This document shows positions 54,401 to 64,000 of a stretch of DNA of 64,000 bases, piece by piece. Below the pieces are notes generated by a model that saw only the letters and a list, made by a program, of their open reading frames with translations, was not told the DNA's origin and did no database searches. The first letter of the stretch is position 1, and each line of letters opens with the position of its first letter. The stretch lies in the NCBI RefSeq assembly GCF_036370855.1, contig NC_088106.1, positions 28,918,001 to 28,982,000 on the forward strand, in the 5' to 3' direction. The translations under genes and the position numbers were made by a program. The stretch comes from Dromaius novaehollandiae (lineage: Eukaryota > Chordata > Aves > Casuariiformes > Dromaiidae).

Positions 54401-56533
54401 TGTAAAACAAAGTCCCGACTGTGTGTTCTTTCCTTTTGGGCTTGATATTTCATCATTTTTTCATTCCTTTTAGGGATTCCCTCTGTTCTGTTTCCATTTG
54501 TTTCCCCGGTTTCATTAGAATTTTTGCAGTAGCCCTTTATGGGTTTTTGTGTTGTTGTTGCACTTTTGGTAAATTCACAGAAATCTCATATGTTTTGTTA
54601 CTCTGAACTGAAGAAACTGCTGGGGGGGGTGGAGCGGGTCGGTATTGTTTTAGTTAAAAGTGTTTCTAAAGGCTACAGCAGCGCATCAAATTTTGGCATG
54701 ATGTTTTTTCTTTAATGCTTTTTTCTTAATTCAGCCTTCTTATAAAACCAGTTGTGGCAGCTGTAAGAAGTTCCTAGACTGTTGTTTGGATGGTTTGTTT
54801 GGTTCTTCTGTGGCTTAATTATTGAACTTTTTCAGGCAGTTTTTATGATGTGTATTACAAGAAATTCATCATATGTTATCCTGGAAACTTGGCTTGAGTC
54901 CATTGTAATCTTCTTCTTTCTTTTTTTTTTCTTAGGAAATTTGCTGCAAGACCCTATTGCTCCTACCAACTCCACATGTCAGCATTATGTCTGCAAAACT
55001 TGTAAAGGCAAGAAGATGATGATGAAACCGTCATGTAGCTGGTGCAAAGACTATGAACAATTTGAGGAGAATAAGCAGCTAAGCATTCTGGTGAACTGCT
55101 ATAAGAAACTCTGCGAATACATAACACAAACTCCACTGGCACGAGATATTATCCAAGCAGTTGACTGTTCTGCAGATCTTTTGGCTTTGCTCAAAGATGG
55201 ATCACCACTCCATGAAGAGACGGAAAAATCTTCCGATACAGCCTTGGCTTTGTGTTTGACACATTCCCCAGTACCTTCGACCTCAGAACTTACAAACGAT
55301 CCTCCAGCGAGTTTTTCATCAGTACCGGAAAGCACACACAATATCGATATAAGAAGTTCTGTTATCAACGGGTTGCCCAATTGTAATGGGCTTTCAGTAG
55401 ATAAACTTGGAGTGAATATTCCTTCTCCCGAACACACAAATACAATTGACGTATGTAGTACTGGAGAGTATATAAAAACTGAAGATATCTCTAGCAGTCT
55501 GCAGCCTGTGTGCGATACAGTTTCTACTAGTGACTTGTGTGCGACAGGCATTGACATCTGCAGCTTCAGTGAAGATATAAAACCAGGTGGATCGCTCCTC
55601 CTCAGTGTCGAGGAAGTGCTGCGGAGCTTAGAAACAGTTTCAAATACTGAAGTCTGTGGTTCTAATTTGCAGCCCAGCTTGGAAGCAAACATGACTAATG
55701 GCCCTTTTCTGCAGCTTTCTCCCCCACCTCTTAGCCATAACATTTTCATGTCCACAGATGCTTCTCCTCACGGGATCTCGTGTACAGCGGCAACGCCTAA
55801 GGTAGTTAAGTTAAACAGAAAGCGATCTCGATCAGAAAGCGACAGCGAAAAGGTTCAACCTCTACCCATTTCCAGCATCATCTGTGGCCCAACACTGGGA
55901 GCATCGGCTCCCGTAACAGTGAAGCAGGAAAATAAAATGTCTTTGCAGCCTATTGCAACTGTACCTAATGGAGGCACTACTCCCAAAATCAGTAAAACTG
56001 TGCTCCTGTCTAACAAAAGCATGAAAAAGAATTTAGAACATGCCCCTAAGAAATCTCATCCAAAAGCCAAACCAGGAGTGCTGAAAACAAAAGACAAAGC
56101 AAAGGAAAAAGTTCCTAGCAGTAACGTTATGCCGGGAAGCCCAACAAAAACTGTGTATAAAAAGCCACAAGAAAAGAAAGGGTGTAAATGTGGTCGTGCC
56201 ACCCAAAATCCAAGTGTTCTTACATGCCGTGGCCAACGCTGCCCTTGCTATTCTAACCGCAAAGCCTGCCTTGACTGCATATGCCGTGGCTGCCAAAACT
56301 CATATATGGCTAACGGGGAGAAGAAGCTGGAGGCATTTGCAGTGCCAGAAAAGGCCTTGGAGCAGACTAGGCTTACTTTGGGCATTAATGTGACAAGCAT
56401 TGCTGTGCGCAATGCCAGCACAAGCACCAGTGTAATCAATGTGACAGGGTCACCAGTAACTACGTTTTTAGCTGCCAGTACACACGATGATAAAAGTTTG
56501 GATGAAGCTATAGACATGAGATATGACTGTTGA
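39266..56533 (+). CDS. MSL2: MSL2, RING/CXC E3 ubiquitin ligase of the male-specific lethal complex (complete, 2 coding exons)
   Basis: The CDS is 39266-39407 joined to 54936-56533, encoding 579 residues; human MSL2 as recalled has 577. MSL2 is a nuclear E3 ligase that binds MSL1 in the MSL complex with MSL3 and the acetyltransferase MOF/KAT8. That complex acetylates H4K16, and MSL1/MSL2 can ubiquitylate H2B. The RING finger has ligands Cys44, Cys47, Cys62, His64, Cys67, Cys70, Cys81 and Cys84. The middle (about 130-450) is Ser/Thr-rich and presumably disordered. It has a basic KLNRKRSRS stretch at 339-347 (likely nuclear localisation) and SUMO-type motifs IKTE (227-230) and VKQE (376-379). 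The CXC domain with its dense cysteines spans about 461-505 (KGCKCGR to GCQNSYM) and may bind DNA. The C-terminus is nearly identical to human. Confidence 0.97.
39574..39950. repeat. Cluster of C and G homopolymers near the MSL2 donor
   Basis: Within 400 bp there are C14 (39574-39587), A-rich 39641-39651, C15 (39663-39677), G14 (39813-39826), and C and G runs at about 39898-39941. Such runs favour quadruplex or i-motif structures and are prone to sequencing error. Confidence 0.9.
45158..45199. repeat. (CTT)14 microsatellite
   Basis: Fourteen uninterrupted CTT units (GAA on the other strand) lie in MSL2 intron 1. The perfect array suggests a polymorphic locus. GAA/TTC arrays can form triplex DNA when long, but this one is short. 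Confidence 0.97.
50490..51300 (+). mobile_element. Old CR1 LINE 3' region
   Basis: Text in sense order includes tgagatcttggccttgcaat, then gctgagtatcagtcaaaaaa, then the terminal block ctgggctagatggatctttg with ctctgactcagtgtggccat at about 51250-51295. That block is the standard 3' end of reptile-type CR1 (gggctagatggacctttggtctgacccagtatggc). It is heavily diverged, and the left limit is approximate. Confidence 0.8.
52095..52210 (+). mobile_element. MIR-like (CORE) SINE relic
   Basis: The pattern agtattatcttatttaacag, agagaggcctaag, ggaccaaggagcacactgtg, gagacctgggtg resembles a decayed MIR core. Support is weak. Confidence 0.4.
54936..56533 (+). CDS. MSL2: MSL2 coding exon 2 (most of the protein)
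   Basis: Two bases complete Gly48. Residues 49-579 follow, from NLLQDPIAPTN to the stop TGA at 56531-56533. The acceptor is a long T-rich tract ending cttag. The frame happens to stay open upstream to 54782, but that is intron. The exon carries the remaining RING ligands, the central disordered part and the CXC domain, with no disruption. Confidence 0.97.
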
Positions 56534-58612
56534 ATCTTTCTTTCTTTTCCCTGCCATTAGTAGGGGAACTGCTACAGTTTTAAGGCAGCTATGGTTCTGT
56601 TTAACTTGCTGGAGCTCCTGCGTTTAGATCACTTGTATCAAGTGTTTTTCATTGCTATGTTATGTGTATTAGTGTCTGGGAAATAGTTGCAGATAATGGA
56701 GGAGTTACCCTAAAACTGTTTTTAGTTCTTACAGCACCTCATAGTTTGAGATCAATTGCTGATGTAAATGATTTTATCACAAGATCTTTGGCAAGGAATA
56801 TATTAACCTCATTGTACTCATTCATGCTTTGTGCTCAGTCAAAGCTTCTGCTTAAACGTAGAGAGCTGGTATCTAGTTAGTCCATCTCAATTGTTCTAGA
56901 TTATGATGTAGAAAAGTAATTATCAGTTAGTTACAGTCACTATTGCTAGAGAATCACCTAATATTCCTGTAGAAAATGCAGCATTAAGCTGGGGAATGCA
57001 GTCTCAGAGTGGCAAATGATTCCTTACTGTGGGAATTGGTTACCTACTACATTGAGCAGTTTTAAAAATATTAGTAATATATTGGGAAAGCTGTTAGCCC
57101 AAAAAGCAGCTCAGTTTCCAAGCAAGGGTCAGGAAATTTGGTTGGTTAGATATGAGTGGTAAACTACTGGCTGTCAATGCGCCATCACTGTTAATACCAT
57201 CGTTCACTTCTGTTTTCTTGACAGTTGCACAGGTCCCGTTCCTGATCCGTTATGCTCTCGGTGCCACCTCCGTTTGTTTGACATATTATTGACTATTTTG
57301 GTAGGGGAGGAAAAACTACTCGTACACAAAAGAAGGCTCAAATGTTGTTAACACCCTTCTCTCCCTTTCTCGGGGGGTTCCCGCTGATTTTACCGCTGTT
57401 GTGTCTGGAGAAGAGAGCTTTTCTGAGGGTTGCGGAGGAGACGCCAGGCCTGGCTGGTTGGTTGTTTCTGGGCTGCTAATCGGTGCCTGCAATTCATAGA
57501 GGCTTCCACGGCGATTGTCACCACTGGGTTTTTCTTTCTTTTTTCACTTTTATTAGGTTTGTACCACAATACACCTGGGACCTGTCCCCAAGAGGGTATT
57601 TCTCGGTTAACAGGCATTTTTTTAGTTTCATCTTTCAGAAAATTGATGGCTATCTACTAAGGTCAAATATTTTGGATGCCTGTTAGAGAAAATGAGCTAT
57701 ATTATTCCCTCCACCCAGAATCCTTCTAATTTTTCTGTAATGTGTCAAAAGTTGTTTTAGATCGTAGATGCTTTTCAACCTGGGCTGAAAGGCCCTAGAT
57801 TGGAAAAACAGCACGAGTCGCCAAAGCGCTTATCTCAAGAAGCGTTGAAAGTGAAAGCGCCTTTGTAGGAATTCAGCTCTGTGCAACGATGGTTTGTTTC
57901 TGGTTAATCCCTACGTAAGGGCACGAGCAGAAGAATTCAGTCTTGGTCTGAAGACTTCATTGGCACCCTGGCAAAGTCAGGCTACTTTGTGAACGCAGAA
58001 ATTTCTCCTCTTTGATACAGCACAAATGAAACGTGGCCTGACTAGAATACACAACGTTACCCTCTGATTTAAAAGGCAGTTCCTGGTTCAACAGCATGTT
58101 AAATAGTATTTGCATTTTTCACGTTATTTTACTGCTTCCATCTTCCGTTCGCTGAACGCAACCTCCAGTGCTTTCCGACTTTAACGTTAGATATATTTTG
58201 ATTTGGCACAAAGCATGTACAATGATGGTTACTCACCTAAGAAGTAAGCAAAAAACCTTTGGACACAAATGACACCTCCTTTCGTTTTGTAGTGTACCAT
58301 GGTGTCATTTTCTGTGAACGTGGTCAGATCTTTTTGTTGGTTTTGGTTTGTTTCTCCCCCCGTCTTTTTTGTGGGGTGGGTAGGGTGGGGGGGTTAAAGC
58401 CATAGGAAGAAAAATGTGATGTATGTGTCCAGTCTGTACTTTTTTGTTTTTGTTTTGCAAGAAGAGTTGAAAAATATTTTTGATAATGAGTAAATGGTGG
58501 AAAATGCTTCTTTAGTATTCTTGTCTTTATTTGCCAACCCAAGTACCTAAGATCTGTGTTTTTTAGCCCTCATGAGATTTAATGATGTCCTATTAAAGTG
58601 TATTTAGTTAAA
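56534..58612 (+). other. MSL2 3' UTR (predicted)
   Basis: About 2.1 kb without a plausible frame follows the MSL2 stop. It is T-rich near its end, and no repeats were recognised. It is assigned to the MSL2 mRNA because no A(A/T)TAAA signal was found before 58592 and the length is close to what I expect for this gene. Confidence 0.65.
58592..58597 (+). terminator. Predicted MSL2 polyadenylation signal ATTAAA
   Basis: ATTAAA at 58592-58597 is followed within 20-45 bases by a GT/T-rich element (tgtatgtgatttttgtgttg at 58616), the usual layout of a cleavage site. Other ATTAAA hexamers at 58851 and 58924 could serve as distal sites. Confidence 0.6.
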
Positions 58613-59389
58613 CTTGTATGTGATTTTTGTGTTGACCCAAGAGGATGCTACAATTTTCTAATTTGGTGGTTTGACTGTGACCTACTAATGTAAATCTGTT
58701 TATTAGTCCACTACGTGTAAGAAGAGTAGCCAAGCCACAGTCCGATTTTAGGGGAGTAAAATGGGTTGGCAGCATGGGTTGTTTCTGCACGCTTTTGCAG
58801 AGCTGTTAAGTTTTGCTGAGGTTGTTGATGGCACATTCACTGAGATTTTTATTAAATTATATACCCGGTACCTTTGCCCCACAGATGTGGGAGTACTTGG
58901 AATCTTTAATATCTTGCTGCTGCATTAAATACGGTACCAAAAGTTGGCGATTTCGGTAAAGTGTGGTTTGAAACTATTGACAGGAGAGCCCTGCTGGTTA
59001 ATGTAAAATTGCAAATGGTAGATTCGGGTTTGGGTTTTTCCTCTTTTTTTTTTAAGCTTCCTTTTATGCTGCCACATTTTTGAAACGTGTATGAAAATTC
59101 AAATCGACTTACTAAATGTTAGTTTTCTAATCCTATTTTGCAACTGCTAAGGGCACCAGTGTGGCATATGTTGCACTTATTGTCTAAATACTACTTAGTC
59201 CATAGGTGACTAATTTGGTAATTGTTTAAATTAGGGTTTGTTTTGGTTGATTGTGTTCCCCCCTCCCCCCCCCCCCGGTTGTTTTTTTTTACCTCCTGGC
59301 TAGTTGTTCTTGAAGAAGTTGAGCAACGGAAGGGATCATAAGGCTGCCGAAAAATAATTGCAGCAGTTTAGTTTCGAAAGCCTCGGTTT

Positions 59390-59760
59390 CCACTCCAGAG
59401 CAAGCCGGGCAGCCTGCCGCTGCGGGACCTTTCCGTGCCGGTTGTGGTCAGAGGGAGCTGAATTAAAGCGCGGCCGCCCCGGCGTCGCCCGCAGCACGGC
59501 ACGTGCTCCCTGCTGGCCGTCCGCAAAGAAACGCTGGGGAAGGCCGGAGTGAGAGCAGGCACGGGGCGGTTGCAGGTCCAGCTCAGCCCCGGCGGGCTGG
59601 GGCTGGGGCTGGGGCCGCGGCGCCGTGCGTTGGCGCAGCTTCCTTCAGCGTGAGCGTAGAGGAGGCTGCTCGGGGGGTTCCTTTCCTCCAGGCAGCGGGC
59701 GATACGTCACCCTTCTACCTGGCCCGCTTACGGAAAGCGATAGACGTCCAAGCTTTCATC
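59390..59760. other. Small GC/CpG-rich patch with a (GGGGCT)n tract
   Basis: A local rise in CpG within AT-rich sequence, including gggctggggctggggctggg at about 59594. It could be a minor promoter or a distal exon region. No ORF or start signal supports a gene. Confidence 0.4.
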
Positions 59761-60117
59761 AGATTCGGCCACTTGTAGAGCTGCATCAGAAAGAAAAAGC
59801 CGCAAGTCAATGAATGGTTTTGCTGCAGGAGGCTTCCGGCGCGAAGACACGTCGCAAAGGTTGCAAGACCCGAAATCCTGGTGGAGGGGGCCGACTTGCG
59901 ATCGCGCTTCGGGGGCAGTGGTACAAAACCAGCCTAGTGCTTACGACCTGAGCACGCAGAGGACACTCCTGCAAGAAAGAGAAGACATTTACATTTTTGC
60001 TTTAAATGGCAAAGCTCTTTCCATAAATCAATGAAATCGCTGTTTGGGATTAAATATTGGAGGGAGGAGGAACAGGGGGAACCAAAACTGCAGCCGAATA
60101 TTAGATCTGTGCTGACT

Positions 60118-60330
60118 TCACTGCTTTTCTAGCAGTTTGTTCATGCCGGTGGTGGTCTTGCTCTCTGGCTTGTCCAATACTTGCACTGCGTATGAACAGC
60201 GAGGGCACAACAGACGCTTTTGTTTCTGTTGAGCCTCCTGCAGATGTTCCTGTAGGTATCCATGGCTTTTAAAACCTTCTTGCAGAGTGGGCAGGCGGCT
60301 AACGCGTGTCGTCTTGTGCAGCCGCCTCAA
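60118..60330 (-). pseudogene. Possible C2H2-type zinc-finger gene relic
   Basis: The minus-strand frame of 70 codons ends at TGA 60118. It contains GFKSHGYLQEHLQEAQQKQ and then LLCPRCSYAV. Just upstream, in another phase, the DNA reads CPLCKK. Together they look like a Cys-x2-Cys ... Phe ... Leu-x2-His finger broken by one frameshift. I cannot name the parent gene. There is no clear poly(A) tail, and chance is not excluded. Confidence 0.3.
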
Positions 60331-62659
60331 TTTGCGCGATCACGGAGTTTCTTACTACGTAGGACAGAAAGGAGAGAGGCCTCCCCCCCTCCTGCAAGCA
60401 CCATGAAATTGGGTATTGTCAGAAACCCCCCCGCAGAGTTACCATGTACCAGCAAGCTAAAACACAGCCTGGAAGCCCTGCTTTCAAAGGCAGGTACTTC
60501 TAGCACAGCGTGCCGCTTGTTGATGAACTGTTACCGACTCGCAAGAAAAAGACCATATAGACGTGGCACCTGAGTCTTGCAAAGATTTTGGTGTGATCCA
60601 GAATAAAACTTTTTTTTTTTTTTTACTGTATATAAGAAGCTCCCATCACTCAGTAGAAACAGGTCATTTCTTAAATTCAGAAGTCCTTTATTTGCCAAAA
60701 AAAGTAAAAATACAAAGATAAAACCATGCCAGCACAAAGTGTCTCCAAGCTACTTTAATAGTCTCAGAACCTTTATTATTAACTACTCAGTTTCTAAAAC
60801 CATCACCCAGTGATACAGAGAAAGGGTTACAATAAAAGGGTAAGCATTGTTCACGCATTTTTCTCAGAGTAGCTCATGCTTTTTATCGAGGTTCGTTTTG
60901 ATTGCATAGGCTTAAGATACTGTGATTTACCAGACTCCAAAAATATATGCTATTAAAACAATACTTCGGTGAGGGTTTTTTAGGGTTTTTTTTGCCTTTT
61001 GGGGGTATTTCATTTCAGAAGCTAAGAACAGTACCTTGCAGCTCAAGTCAGCTCTTGTTCAGGAAAACGGGACGATTTTCTGCGATGTTTTCTGTCCAGG
61101 TGAGGCTGGCAGTTTCCATGCTGTCGGCGTCCGCTCTGCAACAGTGCCGCTTGGCGGCAGGCCGGCAGAAGTGGAGCTGGGTTCGCCCCTGCGCTTTGCT
61201 GAAGAAAACCCTCATGCAGCAATTGCTACCGAGATTTTAGAAAAAGACAACAAAAGTCAAGCTGGTACCATTACAGTAATAATTGCATGTGGTTGTATCT
61301 AGCCATAGCCCTCATCTTCATACTGTGGAGAGAGAATATTTGTGTATATAAAAACAAAAAGCATGGTTTTCGTAAGGACACAGGACCTAATTTTGCTGGG
61401 CAAAAGAGACTAGAGAGAACAACTAAACACAAATGTATATTTTTATCATGCAAAACTGAATTTTCCTCACTTTTCTGACTATTCATAGGGGAAAAAAGGA
61501 ATCCAGCTCATAATGGACCTCAGTCTCAGCTGGATTTACAATGAAAAATGTTCTTTATGCAACATCCAAAGTGGCATTGGTGGTTGGAGACGGGAGGCCG
61601 AGTTGGAGTGAAGTGGGTTCCTACAAGTTTGCTGCGCTGTAACTGCTGCCTTGCTTCGTTCCAGAGAACTTGGTGACCTCTGAGACCGGTACATGTTACA
61701 GCTCAGCAGACTTTGCGGTCTGTATTCATAAACATCCTTGTCTGTTTGTTTTGACTTATTCCAGGAGGAAAAACTACGAAAGTAGAATAGGAATTCCAAA
61801 ATTTGCCGTGTTTATGGACTGCAGGTTTAGAAACCTTCCATCCAGGTAAGCTAGGACAGGCTGAAGTCATAGAATTGGTGTAAAATACCACATTTACTAA
61901 ATCATCTGAAATTGCTGAATTATGGTTATTTTCAAATGTATTAGTAAAACTGGATTTCTACTCCTGGAGCAAACAATACAAATTACTGCGCGTGTTGCAC
62001 TGAGATGATGCTAACAATGTCTCCTGTAGCTTGTCCTTGCATGTGAGGCAAAACATTTGCCGTGAAGTGTTTTTCTTTGGATTAGCTCGTCGTGTTGACC
62101 TGCTAGAAGGCATGAGCTGGGTTTGGGATCACTCTGCCCTAAAAGCAGCGAACCTCCGTTTGTGCGAAGGCTCAGAGGAGCAGCTGGGAGCTGCTTAACC
62201 TTAAAAAGGAGGTGGCGATTCTGCCAGGCTCGGGGGAATGCCGCCTCTAAAAAAGGCACCATTCAAGCAGACTGGTGTGAGATGAAGTCTCAACTGGTTT
62301 GGTGGGCTGAGGTTGAAGCCCCTCTGCAATGGCGTATATGGAGAGAGACGAAAGATCCTGAAGTGGTGGATCAGAAGCGAGAGCAGGAACAGCTCATGAC
62401 ACAGCCTAGCGAGGACGTAATGCCAAACTGAAGGAGCGATGCGCCGAGGGTTGCTCAGGTCCCGGCTCTTCATGGGTCGTGGTGGGCTGTGCCTTCGTCC
62501 CAACACACATCTGGTGCTTCAGAACAGGATGACACTTGCTCGACTGGAGAGCCTTCCACGTTCCTCGTAACTCTCTCCTTGGGTGAAATAGCGGTTGCAT
62601 GTTCCTGGGAATATGCATCCTTCCTGGAAAAGGATGTTGCTATTCTGAACTCCCCGGGG

Positions 62660-62830
62660 AGGAGGAGGAGGAAATCTGGTGCTCAGAGAGGCTGTGGAAT
62701 CACCATCCATGGAGATTTTCAAAACTTGGCTGGACGAGGTCCTCAGCAAGCTGCTCTCACTTTGAAGCCGCCCTACCTTTGAGCAGGGGGTTGGATTAGA
62801 GACCTAAAGAGGTCCCTTCCCACCTGAGTG
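62660..62830 (+). mobile_element. CR1 LINE 3'-end fragment
   Basis: The blocks gctcagagaggctgtggaat, caccatccatggagattttc, aaaacttggctggacgaggt, gagcagggggttggattaga and gacctaaagaggtcccttcc are the standard CR1 3' end in sense orientation. It is short and younger-looking than the other CR1 relics in the window. Confidence 0.9.
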
Positions 62831-64000
62831 CCGGTACTAGTCTGGACTGTACTGAGCGCTCTTTTCCTTGGAGATGCAACAGCAGGTTAAAGTCTCACAG
62901 AAACAATCGCCAAGTTATTCTGAAACAAGGTTTTAAATTATTGGCAAACTGGGCATGCCAGTTGCTGCTGCTGCTTGTGGATTTTAAAGCTAGCAGCACA
63001 TTGAAGTAATATGAAGGATGAGATGGTGGCAAAACTATTTCAGCCTAGAATGTGTTCAGGTTCTTCTTGCTCCTTTGAGGAGGTTTTTGTCTTCAGAGAG
63101 ATTTAAGATTGGATCAAGCTAAGTGTGAAAGGCCATCACAGACTGGGTACTAAAGAAGAGGTGAGATGCTTTGCCTAGGACCTTTCCGGGTAAGAAGTGG
63201 ACAGTGCTAGCTACACTTGGTGGTTGTGTGACTTCTATGCTGTGTTCATTTCTGCAATCGTTTCCTAGTTTCTTCTGTCTTTGAATCTTAGCGGAATCAT
63301 CCCCAATAAAGCTTTTCCCCTGGGGGTTATAGCGATGCTGGAGATGTAATTCAGACCTCAGTGCCTGAGGCCTCATGGCTGGGAGGAACGCAGTTACTGC
63401 GCTCATAAAAATGCAAGGCAATGTGGTGAACCTGGGACGGGCTCCAGCAGGGCTCCACGTGTGCCTCGCTCTTTTTTTCATGCATATCCTGGTGTTGAAC
63501 TGAACTTTTGTGCTTGGTGCATTCAAAGGGGCATTGAACTGCTTATCTCAGTTTCGGTAGCGTTCCCTGCTTATATCTTTTATTATGGAAAGAAATTTAA
63601 CTGAAAGTGCCTTTGCTGAGAACTTGGAGCATCCAGAAGTTTCCCAGATACCTGAAAAGCCAGGCTCCTGCGCTGTGTATAGGCATCTGGAGAAAACAGA
63701 GGCTTGGTTCAAGGAAAACAGAATAGCTCTCTAAGCCCCATGTATCTGAACACCCCCCCCCCCCCGCCCTTTCAGATTTTGATCCTGATGAGAAAATTTC
63801 TAACTCAACAAGGCAGCAATATGTCCTACCCGGGCACAGGGAGGCAGGCAGGACCCTTCAAAGGCTCCTAGAAAAGCTGAAATATTGATCAGCCAATTAC
63901 TTGGTTGGTTGTACACTAGGACCATTTAGAATAGGCATCGATGTGCCCTTGTGCTAGCGGCTGTATGTACAATGTGTGCCACGCTAATAGCACGTGTATA

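Larger units (their letters stand above)
39408..54935 (+). other. MSL2 intron 1 (15.5 kb)
   Basis: The first 600 bp are still CpG island, with clustered C and G homopolymers. The rest is T-rich. It includes a pyrimidine-rich zone (about 41000-42170), a (CTT)14 microsatellite (45158-45199), a modest GC-richer patch (about 48660-49210), an old CR1 (50490-51300) and a MIR-like relic (about 52095-52210). No nested gene or small RNA was recognised. Confidence 0.85.
58613..64000. other. Intergenic sequence downstream of MSL2
   Basis: No supported gene was found. In human the next gene on this side is PPP2R3A, but none of its exons is recognisable here. Contents are a small GC-rich patch (59390-59760), a minus-strand zinc-finger-like frame (60118-60330), a T16 tract after aataaaac (60602-60624) and a CR1 3' end (62660-62830). 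Confidence 0.7.

Noticed and set aside
54782..54935. Upstream extension of the long MSL2 frame, which would give a 583-residue single-exon protein
   Set aside because: It is intron sequence (T-rich, ending in a perfect acceptor), and joining to exon 1 at 39407 restores the conserved RING start.
60602..60624. aataaaac followed by a T tract, read as a polyadenylation site of a plus-strand gene
   Set aside because: No upstream gene reaches it convincingly (the MSL2 end fits 58592 better), and the T tract equally suits an antisense A-tail.
61036..61302. An 88-codon plus-strand frame downstream of MSL2
   Set aside because: It starts at a non-ATG codon, has no recognised family and no promoter or splice context.

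Overview
The window is nuclear DNA of an amniote vertebrate, most probably a bird. It carries two conserved genes in head-to-head order: PCCB (minus strand, 5' part) and MSL2 (plus strand, complete). The avian inference rests on compact introns, many CR1 LINE remnants of several ages, MIR-like SINE relics, and no Alu/L1-type sequence. I cannot name the species.

Positions 1-26498 hold the first 11 coding exons of PCCB, the beta subunit of mitochondrial propionyl-CoA carboxylase. The exon boundaries were read directly. All introns have GT..AG ends, the phases match across every junction, and the exons join into 392 codons plus one base. The last part of the carboxyltransferase domain (about 145 residues) lies left of position 1. 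A CpG-rich promoter region covers about 26.03-26.99 kb.

Positions 27.0-38.1 kb are intergenic. The main content is a roughly 2 kb old CR1 remnant (about 28.2-30.15 kb), a short antisense CR1 piece and low-complexity tracts. I see no convincing protein gene there. A second CpG island (about 37.85-40.1 kb) is the MSL2 promoter and first exon. Its presumed leader contains five minimal upstream ORFs, an NRF1-type palindrome and a repeated MYB-like element.

MSL2 has two coding exons: 39266-39407, and 54936-56533 after a 15.5 kb intron. Together they encode 579 residues, with an N-terminal RING finger and a C-terminal cysteine-rich CXC domain. The 3' UTR probably ends just after an ATTAAA signal at 58592. 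From there to 64000 the sequence is intergenic, with a small GC-rich patch, a possible zinc-finger relic and a CR1 3' end.

The two genes are not functionally linked. PCCB acts in propionate catabolism in the mitochondrial matrix, and MSL2 is a nuclear chromatin E3 ligase. Their head-to-head adjacency is the ancestral arrangement as I know it from human 3q22. I found no CRISPR, retroviral gene, tRNA/rRNA or novel multi-gene system. The points most worth checking are: 97%-identical direct repeats flanking PCCB exon 2; an exact 116-bp tandem duplication near the left end; the MSL2 uORF series and promoter repeats; and two unexplained minus-strand reading frames.
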